DNA of 64,000 bases from Sulfurivirga caldicuralii (GTDB lineage Bacteria > Pseudomonadota > Gammaproteobacteria > Thiomicrospirales > Thiomicrospiraceae). The stretch spans positions 496,001 to 560,000 of the forward strand of contig NZ_FSRE01000001.1 of assembly GCF_900141795.1 (NCBI RefSeq), read 5' to 3'. Positions 37,674-48,058 of this stretch are shown piece after piece. Position 1 is the stretch's first letter; each line of letters opens with the position of its first letter. The translations under genes were made by a program, and so were the position numbers. The notes beneath the pieces are model-generated. The model ran no database searches and was not told the origin of the DNA. It worked only from the letters and a program-made list of their open reading frames with translations.

Positions 37674-37773
37674 TCACTGTTTACAGTGACCTCCTCTTGA
37701 AGAGCTTTGTTTAAACCTTCGTTCGACCGAATGGAAAGGCAACCCGCAGCGCAGATGCACTGCGGGTTTTTTT
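37674..37773 (+). ncRNA. Candidate small RNA
   Basis: The region between the predicted transcription start (about 37674) and the T run of a strong terminator is about 100 nt long and non-coding. It can form CACTG-TTTA-CAGTG, CTCTT-GAAGAG-like and TTCG-CGAA small hairpins, then the terminator stem AACCCGCAG/CTGCGGGTT. This is the layout of a Hfq-type small RNA, but I recognise no known family. It fills most of the 224-bp gap. Confidence 0.45.
37741..37773 (+). terminator. Intrinsic terminator of the orphan transcript
   Basis: The 9-bp stem AACCCGCAG (37741-37749) / CTGCGGGTT (37760-37768) is followed by T7. It could also end the converging psiE-like gene on the other strand less efficiently. 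Confidence 0.88.
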
Positions 37774-37787
37774 CGCCCCCAGAATTG

Positions 37788-38231
37788 TCAGATAGGATCA
37801 TCCACTGGCGGCGGCGGGTCGCGGCGCATCAGATAGTAAACGATACCCACCGCCAGGATGGCGAGGGTGATCAGGCCATAGGCCCATGCCCATGCATTGA
37901 TGTTGCCGCCGCTTTCCACCGGCAGGATCACCAGTTGTCGCAGCAGAGTGATCAGCACCACCTCCACAAATACCAGCACGTCAAAGATGCCGGTCTTGAG
38001 CCAGCGTACCTCGGCGGAAATGAGCGATGAGAGAATCCACAGCACGAACAGGTTGCCAAGCGCTGTGAGGAACCCGCGGGTGAAATTGCCAGTCTGCAGC
38101 GTGTTCCACACCTGCAGGATGAACTGCACCACCACCAGCACGCTGGCTGCCAGAAGCGCCAGAGCGATGAAAATGTGCAGCAGCTTGTTGGACTGGGTTA
38201 GGAAGCGTTCAATGCGGGGTAACTGGTTCAT
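37788..38231 (-). CDS. PsiE-like membrane protein
   Basis: A 147-residue inner-membrane protein with four hydrophobic segments (about residues 17-40, 53-72, 80-100 and 113-135) and the phosphate-starvation-inducible PsiE family pattern (ALGNLFVLWILSSLISAE, VEVVLITLLRQLVI). Function of the family is unknown. A copy of the dispersed repeat lies just upstream, between it and recN. Confidence 0.82.
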   Translation of the reverse strand: MNQLPRIERFLTQSNKLLHIFIALALLAASVLVVVQFILQVWNTLQTGNFTRGFLTALGNLFVLWILSSLISAEVRWLKTGIFDVLVFVEVVLITLLRQLVILPVESGGNINAWAWAYGLITLAILAVGIVYYLMRRDPPPPVDDPI

Positions 38232-38256
38232 GGCGGCACGCGTGAATTTTTGGCAG

Positions 38257-38280
38257 TTTGAAAAAGTCGGGGACCCCCCC
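38257..38280 (+). repeat. Dispersed 20-bp repeat, copy 5 (between psiE-like gene and recN)
   Basis: GAAAAAGTCGGGGACCCC preceded by TTT and followed by further C residues, in the 84-bp gap between the two minus-strand genes. Confidence 0.85.
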
Positions 38281-38315
38281 TACAAATTTGAATGTGGGGG
38301 TGTGCAGGCCCTGCT

Positions 38316-39989
38316 TCAAGGGCGACGCGCCGCCCCAAGGAGTTCTTCGGCGTGGCGCAGGGTGGTGTCCGTGAGTGTCTGTCCGCCCAGCATGCGGGCC
38401 AGTTCCTGAACCCTTGTGGCCTCATCCAGTTGGGCGATGTGCGTTTCGGTTTCCGTCTCCGAGCTCTGTTTTTCGATGTGGAGATGATGGTCAGCACAGG
38501 CAGCCACCTGTGGCTGGTGGGTAATCGCCAGCACCTGCCGCTGCGTGCCCAGGCGTTGCATCAGGCGGCCCACCTGTTCTGCGACGCCGCCGCCAATGCC
38601 CACGTCCACTTCGTCAAATATAAGAGTGTCGATGCCGCGGCTGCTGGTCAGCACCAGCTCCAGCGCCAGGCTGATACGCGCCAGCTCACCGCCGGAGGCG
38701 ACTTTTTTCAGGGGTTGCAGGGGCTGACCCGGGTTGGTGGTCACCATGAAGGCTACCTGATCCATGCCATGTTTTTGTGGTGTCGCGGTGGGAGTCACTT
38801 CCACGGCAAAGCGTGCCTTTTCCAGCCCGATGGTGGGCAGGATGGCTTCGATTTCCTGCGCCAGTTTTTCGCCTGCCTGGGCGCGTGCTTCAGATAACTG
38901 TTCCGCCGCGTTGCGGTAGGCCGTTTCGCCCTCGGCCACCTCCATTTCCAGCGTATCGAGGGTCGTATCCAGATTGCTGAGCTGATCATATTCCGCTTGT
39001 AGCGCCTGATGCTTCTCTTCCAGTGCCTCAGGATCCAGCAGGTAATGCTTGGCGAGGGCGTGGTATTGAGCCAGACGGGCCTCTACCTGCGCCAGCGCCT
39101 CGGGATCATGACTGATGCTGTCGGCTTCGTGGGTCAGATCCCGTGCCAGCTCCTGTGCGACGATCAGCTGTTCGTTGAGCTGCGCCACTGTGTTTTCAAG
39201 CTCGGGGTTGATGGAGGTCAGCGGTTCCAGTTCAGCCAGTGCCTGGGAGTAGGCGGATACCGCGCTGTCATTGCCGTCGAGCGCCTCGATGGCCTGGCGC
39301 AAACCCTGCTCATATTCCTGGGCATGGGCCAGGGTGTGATGCTGTTGCGACAGGGTTTCGTACTCATCGCGGCTTGGTGCTAACTCGGCAAACTGCTGCA
39401 GCTGCAGGGTCAGCGCCGCCAGCCGCTGTGCCTGTTCGTGCTGCTGGGATCGCAGCGTTTCCAGTTCATGCTGCAGGCGCTGCCAGCGTTGAAATGTTTC
39501 CGCGACCATTGCCAGCAGCTCGGGTGCATTGAGCCAGCCATCCAGCAGGCGGCGTTGCTGGGTGCTGTCGAGTAGCTGCTGGTGAGCATGCTGGCTGTGA
39601 ATTTCCAGCAGCTGAGGCACGATTTCCTTCAGCTGCTGAGCGGTGACCCGGATGCCGTTTATCCACGCACGCGATCCCCCATCCGCCTGTACCACACGAC
39701 GCACGTGGAGCGTGTGCGGACTCTCTTCATCCAGCAGGGCTTCTTCTTCAAGCAGGCGCTGCAGCGCGGGATGATCTGCGATAGTGAATTCGGCCTGAAT
39801 ATCGGCCCGTTTCTCGCCGTGTCGCACCATGCCGCTGTCGGCGCGGTTGCCGGCGATCAGCCCGAGCGCATCCAGCAGGATCGATTTGCCGGCGCCGGTT
39901 TCACCGGTCAGGGCGGTAAAGCCGGTTTCAAAGGAAATATCCACCTGCTTGATGACGGCCAGATTGCGGATGGTCAGCTGTGAAAGCAT
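38316..39989 (-). CDS. recN: DNA repair protein RecN
   Basis: SMC-like ATPase acting in double-strand break repair. The 557-residue product has an N-terminal Walker A (LTGETGAGKSILLDAL), long coiled coils (about 150-370) and a C-terminal half with the ABC signature ASGGELARISLAL and Walker B TLIFDEVDVGIGG. The start directly abuts the nadK stop, a conserved pairing in gammaproteobacteria. I saw no SOS box in the nadK-hrcA gap. Confidence 0.96.
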   Translation of the reverse strand: MLSQLTIRNLAVIKQVDISFETGFTALTGETGAGKSILLDALGLIAGNRADSGMVRHGEKRADIQAEFTIADHPALQRLLEEEALLDEESPHTLHVRRVVQADGGSRAWINGIRVTAQQLKEIVPQLLEIHSQHAHQQLLDSTQQRRLLDGWLNAPELLAMVAETFQRWQRLQHELETLRSQQHEQAQRLAALTLQLQQFAELAPSRDEYETLSQQHHTLAHAQEYEQGLRQAIEALDGNDSAVSAYSQALAELEPLTSINPELENTVAQLNEQLIVAQELARDLTHEADSISHDPEALAQVEARLAQYHALAKHYLLDPEALEEKHQALQAEYDQLSNLDTTLDTLEMEVAEGETAYRNAAEQLSEARAQAGEKLAQEIEAILPTIGLEKARFAVEVTPTATPQKHGMDQVAFMVTTNPGQPLQPLKKVASGGELARISLALELVLTSSRGIDTLIFDEVDVGIGGGVAEQVGRLMQRLGTQRQVLAITHQPQVAACADHHLHIEKQSSETETETHIAQLDEATRVQELARMLGGQTLTDTTLRHAEELLGAARRP

Positions 39990-40868
39990 TCAGCTTCCCC
40001 ACTTCAGCTTGGTGCGCAGGATATCGTAGTAGTTGTAGCCTCTGGGGTGGATCATGCGCAGGCGTTTTTCATAGGTCTGCACGTGGGTGATATGCTGCGC
40101 AAAGATCTCGAACGTCACCTGACCATCACAGGTGACCTTGGCCGAGCCGGTGCAGGTTTTTGAAGGCACTACCTTGACCACGCTGCTGCCCGGGACAACT
40201 ACGGGCCGGTTACTCAGTGTATGTGGATTGATGGAAACCAGTGCCATGGCGTCGAGGCGCGGATCCATGATGGGGCCGCCGGCAGAGAGGGCGTAGGCTG
40301 TCGAACCGGTGGGCGAGGTGACGATCAGGCCGTCGGAGCGTTGCCGGTTCATGAAGTGATCGTCCACCCAGGTGTCGAATTCGATCATGCGCGGCGTGTC
40401 TTTCTTGTGCACCACCACGTCGTTAAAAGCGAGATGGTGGAACACCTCCTGGGTATTTTCATGCACGCTTACCTTGAGCATGCTGCGGTACTCTTCCTCA
40501 TAGTCGCCCGCCAGAACGGCCTGCATGGACTGCTCCAGCGTATCCGGAGAAAAGTCCACCAGGAAGCCCAGACGGCCCAGGTTGATGCCCAGTACCGGGA
40601 TGTCGTACTCCACCAGATCACGAGCAGCGTTGAGCAGGGTGCCGTCGCCGCCGACGATCACGCCCAGATCAATGTTCCTGACCAGCTCTTCCCGTGGCAG
40701 CTGCCGGGCAGGATAGCGTTCGATGGGAAAGTCGGGACAGCAGACCTGATCGAGATAGACAGTGCAGCCGGCCTGTGAGAAAAACTCGATCACGCGGCCG
40801 ATGGTTTCCCACGCTTCCAGCGCGTTGAACTTGCCGATAATGCCGATGCGTTCAAATGCGTGTGCCAT
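39990..40868 (-). CDS. nadK: NAD kinase
   Basis: Phosphorylates NAD to NADP. The 292-residue product has the catalytic GGDGTLLNAAR motif, SPTGSTAYALSAGGP and NPHTLSNRPVVVP, all standard. It is divergent from hrcA and 0 nt upstream of recN. Confidence 0.96.
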   Translation of the reverse strand: MAHAFERIGIIGKFNALEAWETIGRVIEFFSQAGCTVYLDQVCCPDFPIERYPARQLPREELVRNIDLGVIVGGDGTLLNAARDLVEYDIPVLGINLGRLGFLVDFSPDTLEQSMQAVLAGDYEEEYRSMLKVSVHENTQEVFHHLAFNDVVVHKKDTPRMIEFDTWVDDHFMNRQRSDGLIVTSPTGSTAYALSAGGPIMDPRLDAMALVSINPHTLSNRPVVVPGSSVVKVVPSKTCTGSAKVTCDGQVTFEIFAQHITHVQTYEKRLRMIHPRGYNYYDILRTKLKWGS

Positions 40869-40879
40869 GGCGGTATTCC

Positions 40880-40908
40880 TTGACCGAGTCCGAACCCGAC
40901 CCCATAAT
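40880..40908 (+). promoter_or_regulatory. Sigma70 promoter for hrcA-grpE-dnaK
   Basis: TTGACC (40880-40885) and CATAAT (40903-40908) with 17-bp spacing. The -10 box touches the CIRCE operator, so bound HrcA would block RNA polymerase. Confidence 0.8.
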
Positions 40909-40934
40909 TAGCACTCGAATAATGAGAGTGCCAA
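40908..40934 (+). promoter_or_regulatory. CIRCE operator (HrcA binding site)
   Basis: TTAGCACTC-N9-GAGTGCCAA, one mismatch from the consensus inverted repeat TTAGCACTC-N9-GAGTGCTAA. It lies 26 nt before the hrcA start and downstream of a -35/-10 pair, the expected place for autorepression. Confidence 0.93.
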
Positions 40935-40959
40935 TGCCACTCGTTGAGGGGAGCGAACC

Positions 40960-42006
40960 ATGTTGAAAGCGCGTGATGAGCTGTTGTTGAAAAAACTCAT
41001 CGAATTATACCTGAAGGAAGGAAAACCGGTCGGGTCGCGCACGCTCTCCAAGCTGCCGGACGTGGGCGTGAGCCCGGCGACGGTGCGCAATGTGATGGCC
41101 GATCTGGAAGGGCTGGGGTTCATTCGTGCGCCGCATACCTCGGCCGGCCGTATTCCCACCAGCAAGGGGCTGCGGCTGTATGTGGACCGCTTTCTCATCT
41201 GTCAGCCCCTGTCTGCTGAGCTGACCCATCAGCTGGCATCCAAAATTGCTGAGTCGGGTGATGCACAGGCCGTCATGGATACGGCCTCCCGGCTGCTGTC
41301 CGAGCTGACCGGCATGGTCAGTGTCGTACTGATGCCGGATCGCCGCCAGGAGCGCCTCAGTCATGTGGAGTTTATTCGGATCTCCGACCGCAGGGTGCTG
41401 GTGGTGCTGGTGTTCAACGAGCAGGAAGCCGAGAACCGCTTTATCGAGCTGGATGCGGATATCAGCAGCGATCAGCTGCAGCGCATGGCGAGCTTCTTCA
41501 ATACCGAACTGGTGGGGCTGACGCTGCACGAGGCACGGGAACGCCTGCTGCAGAAAATGAGTGGATTGCGCGCGCAGCTTAATGGCGGCATGCTGCGCAT
41601 TGTACAGGGGGCCGAGGACGCACTGGAGGCCCACGAGCAGGGCGCTTCGCCGCTGAAGGTGAAGGGCGAGAAAAACCTGCTGCAGTACGACGAACTGGCG
41701 GACATTCAACAGCTCAAGCAGCTGTTCAACTCCTTTGAAGAACATCAGGCCATTCTGTCGCTGCTGGACAAGAGCATTGCCGCCAAGGGGTTGCAGGTGT
41801 TTATCGGGCGGGAAACCGGCTTGGAGTTGTATGAGCCTTGTTCTGTCATTACGCACCCGTTTGACATGGGTGATGAGCTGGTGGGTGTGCTGGGCGTGCT
41901 AGGCCCGCGGCGCATGCCCTACGAGCGCATCATTCCCATGGTGGATGTGACCGCAAAGATTGTGGATTCGGTCTTGAAAAAGCACGTACCCATCCCAATT
42001 GAATAA
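40960..42006 (+). CDS. hrcA: Heat-inducible transcription repressor HrcA
   Basis: Winged-helix repressor that binds CIRCE and is kept folded by GroEL. The 348-residue product has the N-terminal DNA-binding domain (ARDELLLKKLIELYLKEGKPVGSRTL, SPATVRNVMADLEGLGFI) and the GAF-like dimerisation region ending with VLGVLGPRRMPYERIIPMVD. A CIRCE operator lies directly upstream. grpE, dnaK and dnaJ follow on the same strand. Confidence 0.97.
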   Translation: MLKARDELLLKKLIELYLKEGKPVGSRTLSKLPDVGVSPATVRNVMADLEGLGFIRAPHTSAGRIPTSKGLRLYVDRFLICQPLSAELTHQLASKIAESGDAQAVMDTASRLLSELTGMVSVVLMPDRRQERLSHVEFIRISDRRVLVVLVFNEQEAENRFIELDADISSDQLQRMASFFNTELVGLTLHEARERLLQKMSGLRAQLNGGMLRIVQGAEDALEAHEQGASPLKVKGEKNLLQYDELADIQQLKQLFNSFEEHQAILSLLDKSIAAKGLQVFIGRETGLELYEPCSVITHPFDMGDELVGVLGVLGPRRMPYERIIPMVDVTAKIVDSVLKKHVPIPIE

Positions 42007-42039
42007 GAGATTTTTAACTGAATTTGAACAGGTGGAACC

Positions 42040-42606
42040 ATGAGCGAAGAAAACAAAAACACCCAACAGAACCCTGAAGCGCCCAGCGCTGAAGAAGCGA
42101 TTCAGGATCTTGAGCAGGCTGAAGCGCAGGTTGAGCAGGATCTGGAGAAGGCGTTGCAGGAAGCCAAGCAGCAGGCTGCGGATCATTGGGAGCAGCTGCT
42201 GCGCGTGAAGGCCGATATGGAAAACCTGCGTCGGCGCACGCGCATCGACGTGGAAAATGCGCACAAGTTCGCGCTGGAGAAATTCGTCAATGCGCTGTTG
42301 CCGGTGGTGGACAGTCTGGAAATGGGTATTCAGGCGGCCCATAACGAAAATGCCACAATTGACTCCTTGCGCGAAGGCATGGAAATGACCCTCAAGCTGT
42401 TGCTGGACACCATGGCGGAATTTGGCGTGGAACGCATCAACCCCGAGGGTGAGGCCTTTGACCCACAGAAGCACGAAGCCATGACCATGGTGCCGGTGGC
42501 AGACAAGGAACCGAACACGGTGATTGAAGTGGTGCAGAAGGGCTACAGTCTCAATGACCGGCTGGTGCGTCCGGCGCGTGTGGTCGTCAGCAAGGAAGCG
42601 GAATAA
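42040..42606 (+). CDS. grpE: Nucleotide exchange factor GrpE
   Basis: Dimeric cochaperone that releases ADP from DnaK. The 188-residue product has an acidic, Gln/Glu-rich N-terminal coiled coil (about 1-60), the core VKADMENLRRRTRIDVENA and a C-terminal beta domain ending NDRLVRPARVVVSKE. It is 33 nt after hrcA and 71 nt before dnaK. Confidence 0.97.
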   Translation: MSEENKNTQQNPEAPSAEEAIQDLEQAEAQVEQDLEKALQEAKQQAADHWEQLLRVKADMENLRRRTRIDVENAHKFALEKFVNALLPVVDSLEMGIQAAHNENATIDSLREGMEMTLKLLLDTMAEFGVERINPEGEAFDPQKHEAMTMVPVADKEPNTVIEVVQKGYSLNDRLVRPARVVVSKEAE

Positions 42607-42677
42607 AGGCCCTTGGAAAGCTGCAAGGCGTCCCCATATAACAGGCAGAATTCAAGAATAGTAAAGGAGAGCGGAAT

Positions 42678-44600
42678 ATGAGCAAGATTATCGGTATTGA
42701 CCTGGGTACCACCAACAGCTGTGTGGCTGTAATGGAAGGGGGTGAACCAAAAGTAATCCCCAACGCGGAAGGGTCCCGTACAACCCCGTCCATCGTGGCG
42801 TTTACCAAGGACGGTGAGATTCTGGTGGGTGAGCCCGCCAAGCGTCAGGCGGTGACGAACCCTGAAAACACCCTGTTTGCCATCAAGCGACTCATTGGTC
42901 GCAAGTGTGACGATGAGGTCGTGCAGAAAGACAAGGAGATGGTGCCCTACAAGATCGTCTGTGCGGACAACGGCGACGCATGGGTGGAAGTCAACGGCAA
43001 GAAAATGTCCCCGCAGGAAGTCTCTGCCCTGATTCTGAAGAAGATGAAGGAAACCGCAGAAGACTATCTGGGCCATGAAGTAAAGGAAGCCGTTATTACC
43101 GTACCAGCCTACTTTAACGACGCACAGCGTCAGGCGACCAAGGATGCAGGGCGCATCGCCGGTCTGGACGTGAAGCGTATCATCAACGAGCCGACTGCGG
43201 CTGCGCTGGCCTACGGTGTGGACAAGGACACCAAGGGTGACAAGAAGATTGCCGTATACGACCTCGGTGGTGGTACGTTCGATATCTCCATCATCGAAGT
43301 GGCCGATGTGGACGGTGAGAAGCAGATTGAAGTGCTGGCCACCAACGGTGACACCTTCCTGGGTGGTGAAGACTTCGACAAGCGCATCATCGACTATGTG
43401 GTCGAGGAGTTTAAGAAGGATCAGGGCGTCGACCTGCGCAATGACCCGCTGGCACTGCAGCGCCTGAAGGAAGCGGCGGAAAAGGCGAAGATCGAGCTGT
43501 CTTCGCGTGAGCAGACCGACATCAACCTGCCGTACATTACGGCAGATGCGACCGGTCCGAAGCACCTGAACGTGCGCATTACTCGCGCGAAGTTCGAGTC
43601 GCTGATCGAGGACTTGGTGGAAAAATCCATCGAGCCCTGCCGCATTGCCATGAAGGATGCAGGCCTGAGCAATAGCGACATTGATGACGTCATCCTGGTG
43701 GGTGGTTCAACCCGTGTGCCGCTGGTGCAGAAGAAGGTGGAAGAGTTTTTCGGCAAGGCACCGCGCAAGGATGTGAACCCGGATGAAGCCGTTGCCATCG
43801 GTGCCGCGATCCAGGGTGGCGTACTGTCCGGCGAAGTGAAGGACGTACTGCTTCTGGACGTGACCCCGCTGTCTCTGGGTATCGAAACCATGGGTGGCGT
43901 CATGACCAAGCTGATCGAGAAGAACACCACCATTCCGACACGCAAGTCGCAGATCTTCTCGACAGCGGAAGACAACCAGACTGCGGTGACGATTCACGTG
44001 CTGCAGGGCGAGCGTGAGCTGGCGAAGGACAACAAGTCCCTCGGCATGTTCAACCTGGAAGACATTCCGCCTGCACCCCGTGGTGTGCCGCAGATCGAGG
44101 TAACCTTCGACATCGATGCGAACGGTATCCTCAGCGTGTCCGCCAAGGACAAGCAGACAGGCAAGGAGCAGAAGATCACCATTCAGGCATCTTCCGGTCT
44201 GACAGAGGAAGAGATCGAGCGCATGATCAAGGAAGCGGAAGCCCACGCGGAAGAAGACCGCAAGGCCCGCGAACTGATCGAGGCGCGCAACCAGGCCGAC
44301 GCGTTGGTACACGAAGCCAAGAAGCTGCTTAAGGAAGCGGTTGAGAAGATCAGCGAAGCGACCAGGTCGCTGGTTGAAAAGGCGATCGAGGCCGTGGAAG
44401 AAGCCGTCAAGGGCGATGAAAAAGCGGTCATCGAAAGCAAGACCAAGGAACTGGCCGAAGCGATGCAGAAAGCGGCGACCGAGCAGGCGCAGACCGGCGG
44501 TGGTCAGCAACAACAGGCGCAAGGCAGCCAGTCCGCGGCAAGCCGCGATGACGACGTGGTCGACGCCGAGTTTGAAGAAGTCGATGACGACAAGAAGTAA
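42678..44600 (+). CDS. dnaK: Chaperone DnaK (Hsp70)
   Basis: Hsp70 ATPase. The 640-residue product starts [21 protein letters not shown], has the phosphate loop [15 protein letters not shown], the linker [17 protein letters not shown], a substrate-binding domain (about 390-500), and a Gln-rich tail ending in [10 protein letters not shown], typical of proteobacterial DnaK. Binding site AAGGAGAG. It is regulated with hrcA by CIRCE; a further internal promoter is possible in the 71-nt gap. Confidence 0.98.
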   Translation: MSKIIGIDLGTTNSCVAVMEGGEPKVIPNAEGSRTTPSIVAFTKDGEILVGEPAKRQAVTNPENTLFAIKRLIGRKCDDEVVQKDKEMVPYKIVCADNGDAWVEVNGKKMSPQEVSALILKKMKETAEDYLGHEVKEAVITVPAYFNDAQRQATKDAGRIAGLDVKRIINEPTAAALAYGVDKDTKGDKKIAVYDLGGGTFDISIIEVADVDGEKQIEVLATNGDTFLGGEDFDKRIIDYVVEEFKKDQGVDLRNDPLALQRLKEAAEKAKIELSSREQTDINLPYITADATGPKHLNVRITRAKFESLIEDLVEKSIEPCRIAMKDAGLSNSDIDDVILVGGSTRVPLVQKKVEEFFGKAPRKDVNPDEAVAIGAAIQGGVLSGEVKDVLLLDVTPLSLGIETMGGVMTKLIEKNTTIPTRKSQIFSTAEDNQTAVTIHVLQGERELAKDNKSLGMFNLEDIPPAPRGVPQIEVTFDIDANGILSVSAKDKQTGKEQKITIQASSGLTEEEIERMIKEAEAHAEEDRKARELIEARNQADALVHEAKKLLKEAVEKISEATRSLVEKAIEAVEEAVKGDEKAVIESKTKELAEAMQKAATEQAQTGGGQQQQAQGSQSAASRDDDVVDAEFEEVDDDKK

Positions 44601-44622
44601 TCCTCAAGCGTGAGGTATAATC

Positions 44623-44652
44623 GGGCGTTTCCTTCGGGAGCGCCCTTTTTTT
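44623..44652 (+). terminator. Intrinsic terminator between dnaK and dnaJ
   Basis: GGGCG...CGCCC stem with an extended inner pairing around TTCC-TTC-GGGA and T7. It would give more dnaK than dnaJ transcript. Confidence 0.82.
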
Positions 44653-44748
44653 GTATCCCCGTTTCTAAAAGTGAGTTTTTGATTCGAGCGGATTGTTGAG
44701 CGCTACTCAACAATCCGTTTGAGTGCCCAGTCCGGAGTATTCTGACCC

Positions 44749-46726
<1,978 letters not shown>

Positions 46727-46734
46727 ACAAAACC

Positions 46735-46763
46735 CTGAAAAGCGGGCATAAATCCGTTAAAAT
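46735..46763 (+). promoter_or_regulatory. Probable promoter of carA-carB
   Basis: CTGAAA (46735-46740) and TAAAAT (46758-46763) with 17-bp spacing, 35 bp before a short leader frame and about 140 bp before carA. Confidence 0.55.
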
Positions 46764-46797
46764 TCGCCTAATTTGGTTTAAACACGGATTGGTGTGC

Positions 46798-46821
46798 ATG
46801 ACGAGCCCCGCAGCCTATTAG
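46798..46821 (+). CDS. Possible 7-codon leader peptide before carA
   Basis: ATG ACG AGC CCC GCA GCC TAT TAG encodes MTSPAAY. Its stop codon abuts the 5' arm of a terminator hairpin (46822). This geometry is that of a ribosome-position-dependent attenuator. The ribosome binding site is weak and the peptide has no obvious pyrimidine or arginine sensing codons, so translation is uncertain. Confidence 0.35.
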   Translation: MTSPAAY

Positions 46822-46859
46822 AACGGAGCCAGCCCACTTGGGGTTGTGCTCCGTTTTTT
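46822..46859 (+). terminator. Terminator in the carA leader (candidate attenuator)
   Basis: AACGGAGC (46822-46829) pairs with GCTCCGTT (46848-46855), followed by T6. The 18-nt loop holds CCCA/TGGG pairing. It lies between the probable promoter and carA, so transcription must read through it. Confidence 0.75.
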
Positions 46860-46904
46860 GTAGGTGGGTCTTGATCAGTACACGGTCAGCAGCGAAGGGT
46901 GACT

Positions 46905-48050
46905 ATGGCACAGCAGCATACAGCAATTCTGGCGCTGGAAGACGGCACGGTTTTCTGGGGGCAGTCGATCGGTGCTGAAGGAGAGACCGTCGGCGAGGTG
47001 GTTTTCAATACATCCATGACGGGGTATCAGGAGATCCTTACCGACCCGTCCTATTTCCGTCAGATCGTAACGCTGACCTACCCGCACATTGGCAATGTGG
47101 GCGTCAATCACGAGGATGAAGAGTCCCCGCGTATCATGGCGCAAGGGCTGGTCATTCGCGATCTGCCGCCGCTGCACAGTAATTTCCGCGCGCAAAGCGA
47201 TCTGCAGAGCTATCTGCGGCAGCAGAATGTGGTGGCCATCGCCGACATCGATACCCGCAAGCTGACCCGCATTCTGCGCGAGAAGGGTGCACAGAACGGC
47301 GTCATCCAGGCGGGCGACAATCTGGATCCCGATGGGGCCATTGCTCAGGCCAAGGCCTTTGCTGGCCTCAAGGGCATGGATCTGGCACAGGAAGTGACCA
47401 CGCCGGAAACCTATGTGTGGACCGAAGGCACCTGGCGCTTGGGCGAGGGACACGTGGACCGCAGTGCCGAAGCAAAATATCACGTTGTCGCCTACGACTT
47501 CGGCGTGAAGCGCAACATCTTGCGCATGCTGGCGGATCGAGGCTGCAAGCTTACCGTGGTGCCGGCGAAGACCCCGGCAGAGGATGTTCTGGCCATGAAC
47601 CCGGACGGCATCTTCCTTTCCAATGGTCCCGGTGATCCGGAGCCGTGTGACTACGCCATCGAAGCCATCCAGACCATTCTGAAGACCGATATTCCCGTGT
47701 TCGGCATCTGCCTCGGTCATCAGCTGCTGGCGCTGGCAGCGGGTGCGCGCACCGTGAAGATGAAGTTCGGCCATCATGGCGCCAACCATCCGGTGCAGGA
47801 TCTGGACAGCGGGCGCGTTTACATCACCTCGCAGAACCACGGCTTTGCCGTGGACGAAGCGTCTCTGCCGGACAATGTTGACGTGACGCACAAGTCGCTG
47901 TTTGATGGCTCGCTGCAGGGCATTCGCCTCAAGGATCGCGCCGCCTTCAGCTTTCAGGGGCACCCGGAAGCGAGCCCCGGCCCGCACGATGTGGCCTACC
48001 TGTTCGACCAGTTTATTGCAGACATTGAAAACCGTGCAGCTCAGGGATAA
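46905..48050 (+). CDS. carA: Carbamoyl-phosphate synthase small subunit
   Basis: Glutaminase subunit that supplies ammonia to CarB. The 381-residue product has the N-terminal [24 protein letters not shown]-type region and a class I glutamine amidotransferase domain with Cys269 in GICLGHQ and the His-Glu pair in [10 protein letters not shown]. The ATG at 46905 with AAGG about 8 nt upstream is preferred; a GTG at 46899 is the alternative. A leader terminator upstream suggests attenuation. Confidence 0.96.
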   Translation: MAQQHTAILALEDGTVFWGQSIGAEGETVGEVVFNTSMTGYQEILTDPSYFRQIVTLTYPHIGNVGVNHEDEESPRIMAQGLVIRDLPPLHSNFRAQSDLQSYLRQQNVVAIADIDTRKLTRILREKGAQNGVIQAGDNLDPDGAIAQAKAFAGLKGMDLAQEVTTPETYVWTEGTWRLGEGHVDRSAEAKYHVVAYDFGVKRNILRMLADRGCKLTVVPAKTPAEDVLAMNPDGIFLSNGPGDPEPCDYAIEAIQTILKTDIPVFGICLGHQLLALAAGARTVKMKFGHHGANHPVQDLDSGRVYITSQNHGFAVDEASLPDNVDVTHKSLFDGSLQGIRLKDRAAFSFQGHPEASPGPHDVAYLFDQFIADIENRAAQG

Positions 48051-48058
48051 CAGAGTCC

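Noticed and set aside
40881-40934. Sigma32-type heat-shock promoter before hrcA
   Set aside because: The region fits a sigma70 promoter plus CIRCE; no CTTGAAA/CCCCAT-type boxes with proper spacing were seen.
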